Source of the DNA: Neoceratodus forsteri | Lineage: Eukaryota; Chordata; Ceratodontiformes; Ceratodontidae | Length of the DNA: 64,000 nucleotides | Direction: 5' to 3' | NCBI GenBank assembly: GCA_016271365.2 | Contig: CM057449.1 | Location: forward strand, 1,560,684,501-1,560,748,500 | Part shown: one piece after another, positions 1-10,915 of the stretch | How positions within the stretch are numbered: the first letter of the stretch is position 1 | Layout of the letters: the number at the start of each line of letters is the position of its first letter | Notes under the pieces: generated by a model | The model's database searches: none | Told to the model about the DNA's origin: nothing | The model's input: only the letters and a program-made list of their open reading frames with translations | Made by a program: the position numbers and the translations under genes

Positions 1-308
1 CCGCCTCCATCCCCTAAGCTTTTTCAGCTCCTTTTCCGGGAAGGGAAATATCCGCTTCTCTCTCGTCTTGCCTTTCGGCCTTTGGCGGGAAAGAACTGGA
101 AGGCGGTCGTGGAGGACCACCCATTGATACTGACGCCGCATGATGTCGGTCACCTGATGTGGGGATGGTCCCCCACCAGAGACTGCTAGCTAGAAATTTT
201 TCCATTGGGTCCTGACGCCAGCCAGCATCAGTCCTATATGTAATTACCTACTGCAAGAGCCTCTCTCAAAGATCTACTGTTACGGTAAGTTCTTATGTAA
301 TTGTACTT
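1..308 (+). mobile_element. Right terminal part of a DIRS-like retrotransposon, cut by the window edge
   Basis: Positions 262-308 closely match the right terminal extension of the old DIRS element at 53205-53250. Both share the run AAGATCTACTGTTAC, followed by a diverged GTAAGTT tail. This suggests that the window opens inside the right end of a related DIRS copy whose body lies upstream. Bases 1-260 are GC-rich and I could not align them confidently to the other copy, so this is a diverged family member or only partly DIRS. No coding frame is supported here. Confidence 0.45.
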
Positions 309-1475
309 TCTCGTGGCAAAACCATCAACAAACCAATATTTCTTTTTGGTTTCTTGCATCCCTGAACTACGATACAGGATTTAGAAGGTTTTTTTTTTTT
401 TTTTAAGTTTCTGTTGTCATGCCATGGCTGCCATGAAAAAATTAAATATCCTAGTACAGTGCTGTGCCATTTACCATCGGAAACAGGTGGTAACACCATT
501 CTTTAATGTCCACAGTATGAATCTAGTATGTACATTCTACAGGTAACCTCAGCGGAAGAGGTTTATAAAAATTGACTGGCTGCCATCGTTAATGATGTGT
601 CATGGATTACAAGATTAGCTATAAAAGATGTTTTAAAAAAATATTTGAGACAATTTAAAAAGACACAAAGGTTGACTCTGAGGATGTCGGAAATTTATTT
701 TTGTTAAAAACAAAACACAACTATATGATTAATTTTTTTGCCGATAAATACTGCTGCTTCAAGGAGCAGCTACCCACCACTGTTGACTAAGCAGTTGGTT
801 GTGTTTTGATGTGCTAGTAAGGCCTTCCTAGTTACTTAACAAATTCAGGTGCTTTGCTGTGCAGTGTACAGTACCTGGTTGTTTTTAACTTACAATTTTC
901 AGACTGCCCTGGTCCCATATTGTTGTAGTTGCAGTATACAGGGGACCACAGAGAGTATAAAGGGATAAAAGGAGACACTAACAGAATAAAAAGTAAATGG
1001 AGGGAAAGAGTCTAAGGACTTGGCAAGAAATAGGAAGTAAAATCAAAAGCCAGAGAAGTGGACAGTACATATCATGTAGGGCTCGATGTTGTGTGAAACA
1101 AATGCCCCCATCCATTCAGTTTTTTTGTTGGTGAAGTGGGGCACTGATGTGCATTGCTATGTTACTTGAAAAAAGGAAAGCTAACACACAAAGCCTAAAC
1201 CATATGCTGGAATTGATCTAAAACTTTTCCCCCTCAAAGTTTCCCACAGATCTCAGGAGATATGTTATTTTTGCGATTTGCAGTAATAAAAACGATGAAG
1301 GTTGTTCAATGTTAGTAGTCCAACTTCATTTGTGTCTTTTTTTTTTTTTATTTTTTATTATTTCAGTGGAGAGTTTAAGTTTCTACGTGTGTGAGGGTTT
1401 ATGGCACTATTTTCAGTCAAACAGTAAGCAGTACTGTTTAAACCTTTTTTTTTTCCCCCCTGCTGTGCATTATAG
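309..1475. other. Unassigned intronic sequence
   Basis: AT-rich sequence with several T and A homopolymers. I see no convincing ORF, RNA gene or recognisable repeat. It ends in the pyrimidine-rich tract and TATAG acceptor of the exon at 1476. Confidence 0.5.
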
Positions 1476-1666
1476 GTTCATGCTAAGATCATGGACGAAG
1501 ACTTTAGTGGTTCCCTCACTCCTCCTATCTCCCCGTACATATCTGAGCAGATGGAGGCAGAAGTGGGTTGCATGAAACCTCCATGTTTCACATGCACCTC
1601 AGACAGCAGAGACGCAGGGAAAACCTTTTCATTGGAAGCTTATCTTGCCAGTGGATCTCTGAAACG
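1476..1666 (+). CDS. Internal coding exon 1 of 3, unidentified vertebrate gene
   Basis: A 191-nt open segment lies between a pyrimidine-rich acceptor (T/C tract ending TATAG) and a consensus donor (CG|GTAAGAG). In the frame starting at 1476 it has no stop and encodes about 63 residues, beginning VHAKIMDEDF and containing SLTPPISPY and FSLEAYLASGSLKR. The Ser/Pro-rich TPPISP segment followed by a more regular C-terminal stretch looks like real protein. It ends with two bases of a codon (phase 2), which is completed exactly by the exon at 7047. Codon use is ordinary and no transposon motif is present. I do not recognise the family. A chance open segment is possible, but the chain of three phase-compatible exons argues against it. 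Confidence 0.7.
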
Positions 1667-2837
1667 GTAAGAGTGTATCTTTGGTTCCGTAGAAAGAACT
1701 GTGTACGAAACATTTTTAATTCAAATTCTGAACTATCCTTTCTGAAATTGGGATTGTCATTCTTGAATACCATCTGGATATCAAACAACCTATTGCCCTA
1801 ATTTAGGCTTCAGTTCAGCTCAGTAGTTCATCTGAGATTCAGTTTACCACCATGGCTTAATGGAAGGAGAAGTAACTGGCACAGGTATTTTCAATGTGCA
1901 CCGCTCCCCATTTATTGTTCTAACGCAGTTAAAGGGCCACCACCCCATACTTGATATCTTTCTGTATATTTGTTTTTGCCACCTCACTGTTTTTTTTTTT
2001 TTTTTTGTTTGTTTTTTTTTGTTCACCGGGAAAGGAGGGCTTGACTATACTGTTTTAAGCCTCAACCCGGGGTGGGATTGGAAACAGATACAAATCAACT
2101 AAGATTGAACCAGGTTAAGCTATTGGTGGTATTTTTAGTGAATGGGGGAAATCCTGTGTAACTGGGAAAATTCCCCTACTCGTTTTGAGAAGTGCCATGG
2201 GATCATTAATGTCCACCAGAAAAAGGCAAACAGGACCTCGGCTTAACGTCTCATTTGAAAGATGGCACACCTTGACCAATCAGAATCCCCTTGATACACT
2301 TTTACTTACGATACTTCTGTCCCTGTGTTAGTAATGCTGCTCATTCACTTGGGACCATGTACAGTGTGTTTAGCAGATCATTGAGAGGTGCACCCCTTTC
2401 CCACTGTCACTGCTTTATAGTTTCAGGCAGTGGGGAATCTGGATCTTCTGTTTAAATTAATGTGCCATGTGTATTGGACTGTAAACTTCGTCCCGAAGCA
2501 GCAGATTGTGGATGGTTTCATTATATTGCATCCACCACAGTCGTGCACATGGAAGACATATCAGTTGGAATAATTGCCTTTCAGTGACTGTCCTATAAAT
2601 AATAGGCATGCTCCTGGTTGTACTTGTGGCGGCTGGCCGAGGGTGTGTGAGAAGGATTGTGCCGGTTACCGTATGCACTTGCAGCACCACCGCTATGGAT
2701 ACGTTGGGGGTGGTGGTGCCCGTGCCATTGGGGGCGGCTGGATGCCAGGCAGGGGTTGTTTGTAAGGCCAGGACTGGCTAATTGGGGACAGCTGCCTCAG
2801 GAATATAAGAGTGTACAATGTGACTTGGATCGGTGGG
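1667..2837 (+). other. Intron sequence, no recognised feature
   Basis: Starts with the donor GTAAGAG. It contains homopolymer T runs near 1990-2020 and a G-rich stretch near 2700-2830 leading into the 60-bp repeat. The short open frames here are not supported by codon structure or homology. Confidence 0.5.
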
Positions 2838-3050
2838 GAGGAGGGGGCACCACTAGCACCAGGAATAATATTCTTGAAGCCAAGGATGGGATTGGAGGGA
2901 GCGGGTTACCACTAGCACCAGGGATAATATTGGTGAAGCCGGGGATGACACTCTGAAGGAGGGGGCTTACCACTAGCACCAGGTATAATATTAGTGAAGC
3001 AGGGGATGGCAGTTGAAGGGAGCGGGTTATCAGTAGCACCAGGGATCCGT
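2838..3050 (+). repeat. About 60-bp tandem repeat, 3.5 copies
   Basis: The motif CACTAGCACCAGG recurs (slightly changed in the last copy) with start spacings of 59, 61 and 60 bp, around 2849, 2908, 2969 and 3029. Each is followed by a variant of ATAATATTNNTGAAGC and a G-rich segment. Copies are diverged, so this is an old minisatellite in the intron. It creates open frames on both strands that are not genes. Confidence 0.85.
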
Positions 3051-3638
3051 TTATTTTAAATAATGGGTTGGCGATCGGCAAGGGGGGCAAGGGCCACAGG
3101 GGGTAGGTGTGCTCCCCAGCAGCCTACTGGCTAGGTGGCTGCATTACCTCTGGCAGCCACTAGGGTTGCCTGGAGTTAAGTCTGGGTTTTGTTTGGTGGT
3201 ATTTGCACTGTGTGCAAAAGTACCGCACTAAACCCTTTTGCAAAGCACAAAACCACTGAATATGGGGTTGTGTGCATATTGACGGCCAAGCCCCTCCCCT
3301 TGCCCACATGCATATATTGTGTTTTGCATGGGTGCTAACCTTTTTCACCTGTGCAAAGGCCCCTTTTGAATATGGGGCTCCAGTGCAAACCCCGGCTTGT
3401 GTGGGCAGAGCCCCATTAGTGCCCACACAAACTTTTGAATATTGGGCCCCTAGTGACATCCCTGATATGTGCCTGTGTTAGTGGACCAATGAAAGTACTT
3501 CCAGAACTAGCAAAGCTTGATCCTGGTTCCTGGCTGAAAAAATAAAAAAGTGAGCTATTTCTGCTCCTTTGGATTTTTCAGCAACATATGGGATAAAACA
3601 TGAATTCTTTATTGGGAAGAAATGCATGGAGAAAAAAA
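3051..3638. other. Unassigned intronic sequence
   Basis: Mixed composition with several degenerate repeats of a phrase like TTTTGAATATGGGGC (near 3240-3450), perhaps an old tandem or dispersed repeat. No gene evidence. Confidence 0.4.
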
Positions 3639-4591
3639 CATAGAAACATAGAAGTTGACGGCAGATAAGGACCTCAAGGCCCATCCAGTCTGCCCATTTC
3701 TTTTTCTACCTTATAAATGTACCATCGGCCTTTGCTCTGTCAGTGACCTATCTATTCATAGTCATTTGTATTGCTCCCTTATGCCTATCCCATGCCTGTT
3801 TGAAGCCCTGCACTGTATTCATAGCCACCACTTCTTGTGGTAAGCCATTCCATGCATCTACCACCCTTTCTGTGAAAAAATTTCCTCACATTCCCCTTAA
3901 TCGGCCTCCCTCTAATCTCATGCTGTGTCCTCTTGTCCTGCTATTTTCTTATATTTAAACATGTTAGACTCTTTCACCTTGTTTATGCCCTTAAGGTGTT
4001 TAAATGTCTCGATCATATCACCTCTCTCCCTCCTTTGCTCAAGGGTATACATATTGAGCTCTGTTAATCTGTCCTCATATGTCTTCTGATGCGAGTCCCT
4101 GCACCATTTTAGTTGCCCTTCTCTGGACTGCCTCAATTTGGTTAATGTCCTTGTGAAGGTGTGGCCTCCAATACTGCCGCAGTACTCAGATGGGGCCTAA
4201 CCAATGTCTTGTACAGAGGATTATTACCTCCTCTCTTACGACTGTTACCCCTACTAATACACCCTAACACCCCCTAGCCTTACCTACTGCTTTAGAGGTC
4301 TGCTTGGATGATTTTAGGTCATCAGTGATGATGATGCCCAAGTCTCTTTCTTCCTTTGTGACTGCTAGCAACTCCCTCCCAGCCTATAAGTGGCTTCAGG
4401 GTTTCTCTTCCCTATGTGCATGATTTTGCACTTCTTTGCATTAAATCCCAGTTGCCACTCTTCTGACCATTCTGCTAGTTTGTCAGATCTCTTCTCATTC
4501 TGCCCACCCCATCTGGATCATCTACTCTGTTGCAGATCTTGGTGTCATCTGCAAACAGACAAGCTTACCCTCTAGTCCATCTGCGAGGTCA

Positions 4592-4804
4592 CTAATGAAG
4601 ATGTTGAATAGGACTGGCCCCAGGACTGATCCTGAGGTACCCACTTGTGACTTGCATCTCTTCTGACTGTATACCATTTACCACCACTCTCTGTTTTCTG
4701 CCAGTCAACCAGTTTGCCACCCAGTTGACCAACTTGACCCACCCGAGCCTACCCAGCTTATTAATCAATCTTCTCTGTGGAACAGAATCGAAGGATCTTT
4801 CCAT
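4592..4804 (-). pseudogene. CR1 reverse transcriptase fragment (palm region)
   Basis: This 70-residue open piece begins with ERSFDSVPQRRLINKLGRLG, the usual motif around the first RT catalytic aspartate in CR1 elements. It continues with a thumb-like NWLTGRKQRVVVNG segment. Upstream and downstream RT blocks lie in other frames of the same strand, so it is one shard of the CR1 ORF2 spanning 3639-6190. No intact catalytic box downstream of it is visible in the same frame. Confidence 0.75.
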
Positions 4805-5760
4805 CAGGTCCCATTGCCTTGTCCACCCTGAGCTTATTGAGCTCCTGTAGGACCCTTTCTTTTGTGAAGGGAGTAGTGCTCACCTCCCTCCCCTGTGTCC
4901 ATGATGCTGAGCTGTGGGCCCTGCCCTACCTTCTCTTCAGTAAATACTGAGCAAAAGTATTTATTTAGGATAGATGCTTCAGGGTCCTCCTCCTCACATG
5001 CTCCTTTTCTCCATTAAGCTTAGCAATACCCCCTCTGGACTTTCTCCTTTCACTAATGTATCTATAGAAAGTCTTGTCACCTTCTTTACTGTTCGTGCTA
5101 GTGTTTCCTCAGTTTGGGACTTTGCCTGCCTTACTGCCTTACCTGCTTCCCTTAGGGCAGTTTGGTATGCCTCCCTATCTTCATCCCGCTGTGTTCCCTT
5201 ATATTTTCTGAAGGCCAGCCTTTGGCTCTGACCTTTTCTGCTACTATATTTGAGAACCAAAGTGGTTTCCTTCTTCTTTGCACTTCCTTTTCTGTCTAAC
5301 ACAATGGGATGTTGCTTCAAGTATTGTATCCTTAATGCTTGCCCACTTTGCCTGTACCTCCTCACCTGTGTTTCTTTTTGCCAGGGCTAGCTTAACCTGT
5401 TGGCCATCTTATCAAAGTCAGCTCCTCTGAAGTCCCATATTTTTGCCTTGGAATGGGATGATTTAGATGTAGTAGCCAAATTGAACCATACCATGTGATG
5501 GTCACTGGCCCCAGGTGACCTTCTACCTGGAGATCTGTGATCCCTTCTTTGTTAGTCAGTACTAGATCTAGGATAGCCCTGTCTCTTGGGGTTGCTGTAC
5601 CAGTTGTTTGAGGCCCTCCTGCAGGGAATCCACTATGAGTCTAGTTCTGGCAGATGTTCCTGCTGGTATTGACCAATCTGTATCTGGTATGTTGAAGTCT
5701 CCCATTATCAGAACCTCCCTTTAGCTGTCATGTTTTGTATATCTTCTAACAGTAATGTGT

Positions 5761-6173
5761 CTATGTCCTCCCTCTGGTCTGGGGCCTGTAGACAACCCCA
5801 GTTCTTATGGCTGTCCCATTACCTGTTTCCAGGGTGACCCACAGTTCTTCTGGCTCCTTATGTGTATTCTGAATTTCTGTAGCTTTGATATTTTCATTAA
5901 CATACAGGGCCACCCCTCCCCCTTTTGCACCTCGGTCTCTTCTGAACAATACATATCCAGGTACTGAAGTCTCCATGTGTGGTTACTGGTAAACCACGCC
6001 TCACTAATTGCTACTATGTCCAGTTTAGCCTCTGACATTATTGCCTGCAGGTCTGGGATCTTATTTCCCAGGCTGTGAGCATTTGTGTACATGATTTTCC
6101 ATTGGCCAGATTTTGGTGTGTTAGTTGTTGGGTGAAGTTTGGCATTACCCCTGTGCATCGTATGGGGAGACAA
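5761..6173 (-). pseudogene. CR1 endonuclease fragment
   Basis: Two overlapping minus frames (6173-5805 and 5976-5761) together read as the first half of a CR1 APE-like endonuclease. The YTNAHSLGNK start strand is followed by a segment resembling LDIVAISEAWF and, in the other frame, GGGVALYVNENIKATE. The switch of frame around 5950 shows at least one indel. The catalytic histidine region is not seen intact. Confidence 0.7.
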
Positions 6174-6190
6174 ACCTTTTTTCTTACCTG

Positions 6191-7046
6191 GTGATGCAAA
6201 TGAAACGTGCTTCTAAGTCCTGATTTCTATTGTTGATTCTTAGGAGATTTAAAATCAAGCTTGTTTTGGACAAAAGTGTGCTAAAAAGTGAGTGGAGCAC
6301 AGCCAACCAAGTTGCTCTGCGACAGCGCAGCATGCGGCCATGCCATGCGGGAGGTCCAGGTTCAGAGCCACCTTGGATCTTGCGCCTTATTGTGTTGGAG
6401 GATATGTGCATCATGGAGATAAGCGAGGGATGGATTGCTGGAGTGCATTGTCCTCTGGCATTCTCTACCGAAGAGTTACAATTGGGTTTTGCTTCAGTTT
6501 CGGAGGAGAGCAGTTTGCACCCCTCACAGCCAAGGACAGATGTTGTGAGACTGTCCAGGAGCAGATGAAGTCGGGACCACAAGATCTAAGCAAACCTCTG
6601 GGAGTAAAAGAGGCATTTGTTCTGAGGAAACTAGAGAGTGGTGCTTTTTGAAAGTATTTCATTTTTGTTCCAGACTAATACTCTTTACGTTCAGAGCACT
6701 CTACTGACAGCTACATGCAACAAACTGAGACTGTTTAGAGTTCCATCATTAGGTTCAGACTTGTGTCTGTCTGATACATCTGAGTACAGTACAAGGAATG
6801 TGCGTTTCATGGACATCTCCATCTAGTTTATAGCAGGGACATTATATGGATGGGGATAAGCATATTGTACTCTTGAACTGTGGGTGACTGCTAATTGCAT
6901 TTGGTGCTCAGGTGTTTCTTTCATGGTTTGATAATTTCAATACTGCTGTATCAGTAATGATGGCAAAAATTGTTTTATTATGCCTGAACATGTACCTTCC
7001 ATAAAATTTGAAGATGTGGAGCCAGTTAAAGTTCTTTATCTTTCAG
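6191..7046 (+). other. Intron sequence with no firm feature
   Basis: It includes overlapping open frames of 112-119 codons (6230-6651) with no recognisable motif. A GGTTCAGAGCC stretch near 6359 resembles a Pol III B box, but I see no matching A box at the right spacing. The last 20 bases form the pyrimidine tract and CAG acceptor of the next exon. Confidence 0.4.
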
Positions 7047-7172
7047 ACTTTTTTTGAGACTTGATCCTTCTCCAACGGACTATGAAGCTGAAACAGTGGA
7101 AATGTTTGGCTTTCAGTGGGTGACTGAAATGGCATTAGTTGAATCAACGAGTCTCCTCTTTGGTTTTCTCAG
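7047..7172 (+). CDS. Internal coding exon 2 of 3, same unidentified gene
   Basis: A 126-nt exon runs between the acceptor TTTATCTTTCAG and the donor AG|GTACAG. Its first base completes the split arginine codon from 1666. It then encodes about 41 residues including FLRLDPSPTDYEAETVEMFG, FQWVTEMALVESTSLLFGFL and a trailing AG. It is length-divisible by three, so phase 2 is kept, which matches the exon at 38641. The dense aromatic and hydrophobic pattern suggests a folded helical segment. I recognise no domain. The donor is weaker than at the flanking exons (GTACAG rather than GTAAGT) but acceptable. Confidence 0.72.
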
Positions 7173-8879
7173 GTACAGTTTTTTCTCACAGCGAAGTACT
7201 CTGCAGACAGAAACCAGTCTGCAGTGTGCCACCAGAGAATCTAGCTTGGTGGCTCTGTAAGTTGTGCAGTTGGCGTTAAAGGCTGCTGCTGTGATGGGGG
7301 CTGGAAGTTCAGTTCTTTTTTTTCTTTTTTTATTAGTACTTCATACTCCTTTCTTCCCTGTTAATCCCCCCCCCAGCCTCGTCACCCGGCTCCTCTGGGA
7401 CTCCACTTATGCCGGTGTCCTCTGCCTCAGACTGTGGTGTGTGCCCGGCCACCGGTGTGGAGCCTGAGGGGGGAGGGGTGTCAGTCTTAATCTCGTCTGT
7501 CTTTTTTTTTTTCTGCTGATTTTCTCCTCTCTACTCCATGGGGCCTCGGCCAACATGGTCACGCATGTGCTTTGGAAATGATAGCGGCCCCGCTCCATCT
7601 ACCTGGCCTAGCGCCAGCCCCACCGTTTGCCCGACACTACCATCAAGCCTCCACTGGGTAGCAGCCAAGAGCCGGGGAGGCCTCCCTTCCCAATCCAGGA
7701 GAGGAGAACTGCCCTTCGGCCGCTGTATCCACTCCTAGCCCCCCCCTTCCCCGGGGTGAGCCCTGGCAACCCGTAGTTTGTTCTGGAACATGGGCCATTA
7801 TGCAGGAGAAGTAAGGCATCCAGCACCTCAGTTCTCTAGGGTGCCAAGGCTTGGGAATTCAGTTCTTCGTGATGCCTGGTGGGTTGAGGAATGGTAGCCT
7901 AGCAGCTGTCTCAGCATGCTAGTTAACGTACTCCACTCCTTCCTGCAGAGCACTTTCCCCAAGGAGGAAAGGAAGAATGGAGAGTGGGGCAAAGTGAGAA
8001 GTGATGGGGTTGAGCTGGCTTACATCTCAGGAGCCATGGCCGGTACAGGCAAGACTCTCTAGTGGAGCTTAATAAGCCATCCCTACTTGTAACTCCAGCA
8101 CTTTGCTTTGCTGGCAGCCTCAGAGAAAAGTGAAAAAATAACAGGGAAACATGTGGGGCAAAAAAAAATGATGGAAACCACTGTGGGAATATCATATATC
8201 TGAAGATATATATTGTTAGGTTTTAACTTGAGTCAGCTGACGTAGATGTTACACACAAATAATTATTAGCAAATTCTCTGTTAGAATTTGTACCATAATA
8301 TCCCATACTCTGGGTGGTTGAAGGCATTCTGCTTTGTCTTGTGCCTCACAAGACACCCAGGGACTTGAATGATCTACAGTAAAAAAGCAATATAAAATAC
8401 AAAGACCCTCCACACAAAATCACTGAGGCAGCGGTTACCCAGGAGGGCATTGTCAATAAAGCCAGGTTTTAAAGAAATAAAAAATTACACATACCCCAAC
8501 AAAATGCAAAGCATCCAATGAAGTATATGCAAATTACTATTAAAGAATTTAGACTGGTTCTGCTTTAAGCTAGAGTGGATGGTGCCTAATGGCATCTCCC
8601 ACAGTGATGATTTCATCATGATTTGCATGTTTCCCGTGACACCTTGCATTATTGGGGTGTGTTTAATTTTGTATCTGTTCGTAATACTACACATTAGAGT
8701 GTGGGTCGTACTATAATAAAATATCACTGCAAAACCCCACACTCTGTAGCAAGATATTGTTTACTTAAGTCACAAACTGTTCCATGTTCTTCCTTACATA
8801 AACCTTTGATTTAAAGGGAAGCAGAAACATTTGATTTGTATTTTCTGGACTGTTTTAGCTTAAAACTGAATTAAAAACT
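7173..8879 (+). other. Intron 2 start, with a GC-rich block of unknown origin
   Basis: A GC-rich segment at about 7370-7770 with poly-C and poly-T runs stands out from the AT-rich surroundings and may be an old repeat related to retroelement 5' ends. I could not match it to the other GC-rich repeat family of this window. The rest (7800-8880) shows nothing I can support. Confidence 0.35.
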
Positions 8880-9035
8880 GTTTACAATTAAAATCATTTT
8901 TACAACTTTCGTCTGAGTAATTTTATGTATGCTGTTCAGAATGTGTATAGCGCCACTAGAGTGCTAGAATTTTGATTATGTCCAGTTGGAAGAAGCCTGT
9001 TAAGATAAATATCTACAAACCTGTGTATTAAATAT
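8880..9035 (+). repeat. Dispersed repeat, copy A of an inverted pair
   Basis: About 155 bp resembles, in reverse complement, the segment at 38286-38450. Shared landmarks are AAAATCATTTTT, a GCCACTA box followed by CTAGAATTTT, then TTGGAAGA and ACCTGTGTATTA at the end. Homology is interrupted by small indels. The function is unknown; this is probably an interspersed repeat. Confidence 0.7.
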
Positions 9036-9045
9036 GGGACAAAGT

Positions 9046-9196
9046 ATGGGGTGGTGTGTGTAATGAAGTTTACACCCTCCCCGGAGGTGTTAGATGCTAC
9101 ATAAACCGACAAGCTAAGCTTGAGTGGTTTAATACAGCATTTAACACCTCCGGGGGGAGGTTTCTAAACTTCAAGATTAAACACACCACCTCATAT
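9046..9196. mobile_element. Palindromic MITE-like element A
   Basis: Two arms of about 55 bp face each other. The left begins GGGGTGGTGTGTGTAATGAA and includes CGGAGGTGTTAGATGCT. The right carries the reverse complement AGCATTTAACACCTCCG and ends ACACACCACCTCA. The loop is only about 30 bp, so the strand can fold into a near-complete hairpin. It has no coding capacity. A foldback or non-autonomous DNA transposon is the likeliest origin; no target duplication is certain. Confidence 0.75.
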
Positions 9197-9580
9197 AATC
9201 ATTTGGTTTTCCTTTTTCGCCACAGCAATTATATAAAATAGTGGAGGTTCCAGTGTGGCCGCACTCCGGTTTTGTTTTCGGATGGTTTTGACATGTTTGA
9301 TGTGCTGGTTTTTAAAATGTTTAAAAAATGCATTTTTATTCAGGCCAGTCTCAAAAATGAGCAAGGTTTACACGAAAATAACTTACTTGCGGTTGTCTTT
9401 CAGGGCAGGGCAGGCAGACAGTGGTAGGGAATCGTCGAAAACTATGGCGGTCGCATGAGTGGAGTGAGGGAAAACGTGCTTGTCTTTGCCATAATAAAAC
9501 ACTGCTTTATTACAGCAAATAATGCCACGGTTTCCCTATGGGAGAAAGGGAGACCTGGTAATTATATAGAGGATAGAGGA

Positions 9581-9717
9581 TAATGTATGGGGTTTTATTA
9601 GTAACCATGCTGTAATCACTTAGAGAGGTTACCATGACAACTGTAAGTTTACATAGTTGTCTTGATAACCTCGAGAAATAATTACAGCAAGGTTACTAAT
9701 CAAAACCCCATGCATTA
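9581..9717. mobile_element. Palindromic MITE-like element B
   Basis: The left arm (9581-9646) starts TAATGTATGGGGTTTTATTA. The right arm (9651-9717) ends CAAAACCCCATGCATTA. The arms of about 66 bp are separated by only a few bases. The internal phrase GAGAGGTTACCATGACAACT resembles the hairpin at 63852-64000, suggesting one family. Non-coding. Confidence 0.75.
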
Positions 9718-10394
9718 GCTTTTATAGTGTATGGGTCAACAATTAGTTAAAATTGAATACACTCGTGTAAGCACCAAAAGAAACTCCACATCTTAAAAAA
9801 AACAGCCGTTTTGTAAAAAAATATATTTAGGAAGATCCGGTTGGTCATTTGACACCATGTGGTGCGTGGTTGCAAGGAGTGCTGGGAGATGTCTGCACAT
9901 TGTCTTCAAGACCATTGTGGGGGCAGATCGTTGAGCCGCAGTACTTAGATTCACCACAAAAAACATGCAGGTAACTAGAATTGGGGGCAGAAAAACAAAA
10001 TAACTTGAAGCTTTATGCTATTGTACGTTTCTGTGCTTAAAAATGCTGCAGCTGACATCGCGATCGACAGTCCCTGCAAACTCTGTCACGCTGGAATTCC
10101 CATTAAAAATGCTTGCAGGGGCTAGCGATCAGTCTTCTGTGAAAGGAATCCTGATTAATGGTGGCATTCCAGCTTGTAAACTCACCGCTATGACGTACTT
10201 AAGAGAGGTTTATTACTGACATAGCGATGAGATTACAAGGAAATTATCTGTTTTAGTTTCCATATATAACAACCATCTCCCATACATTATAACATTTTTC
10301 TTAGATATTCACATTACAAGTAAGTTATTAATCTGCTGTCCATCTTGAGTTTTGGAGTACAGCCCCGCCAATGCCATCAGACATGAACACTGCT

Positions 10395-10915
10395 TTTTTT
10401 CTTTTCTTTGTAAAAATGTTTATTGCACATTACAAAATGGGAATGGAAAACCTGAAAAGTCAATCGGTTACCAGTTATCACCTGACCACAGATTAATCCT
10501 CAGTTAATGCACAGTTGGGTATCCAAACTAGCCTTAGTTCAGAAATTAAAATCACTAAACTCAGGAGGGAAATTTTAAAAACAAAAAGCAGCAGTCCACC
10601 CCCTCCCCCTTATTGACAGCAAAAACTACATTATCTGCACCTAGAAAAACTCCAGTAGCTCCATGAGCAGTATAGCATCAGTAAGTTTTAAGTTATATAG
10701 ACACCTTCCTGTAAAGGAGCGACTGAACAGTAAATTTTGTGAAAATAAGCCTCTGAAAAGCAATCCCAAATCTAGCAGTGAATTCAGATGTGGGTAGTTA
10801 ACTACTGATGATTTTGACAATCTGGAGCAAAAAGCACGGCCAGGGCAGTTAAATGTTCTCAAAGATTGGTTTATCTCTCAAAAAAAAAAAAAAAAAAAAA
10901 AAACAACACAAAAAC
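10395..10915 (-). pseudogene. Possible retrocopied mRNA 3' end
   Basis: Read on the minus strand, this ends with GTGCAATAAACATTTTTAC followed by an A-rich tail (plus-strand T run near 10393-10406). That gives a polyadenylation signal (10419-10424 on the opposite strand) followed closely by poly(A), as in a reverse-transcribed mRNA. The far side has a long A run (10880-10903, plus strand). The body lacks a clear coding frame and I cannot name a parent. A real minus-strand gene 3' end or another LINE tail are alternatives. Confidence 0.35.

Larger units (their letters stand above)
3639..6190 (-). mobile_element. Decayed CR1-type non-LTR retrotransposon
   Basis: The minus strand carries successive fragments of one LINE polyprotein. 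At the 5' side is an APE-type endonuclease start (YTNAHSLGNK, then a stretch resembling KLDIVAISE) near 6100-5800. Next comes a linker region (5365-4994), RT motifs resembling SFDSVPQRRLINKL with NWLTGRKQRV (4804-4592), and the RT C-terminus with KTYEDRLTELNMYTLEQRR (4136-3918). The 3' end lies at 3639 and is marked by a CATAGAAACATAGAA tail. All frames are interrupted by stops and frameshifts, so it is dead. Family knowledge places this layout in the CR1 clade. The same 3' tail recurs at 15743 and, inverted, near 45074. Confidence 0.88.

Noticed and set aside
6300..6380. Possible tRNA-derived SINE head (GGTTCAGAGCC)
   Set aside because: No convincing A box or body, and no second copy in the window.
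7172..7192. A second acceptor (TTTTTTCTCACAG) right after the exon 2 donor
   Set aside because: It would imply an intron of about 19 bp, too short for spliceosomal removal.
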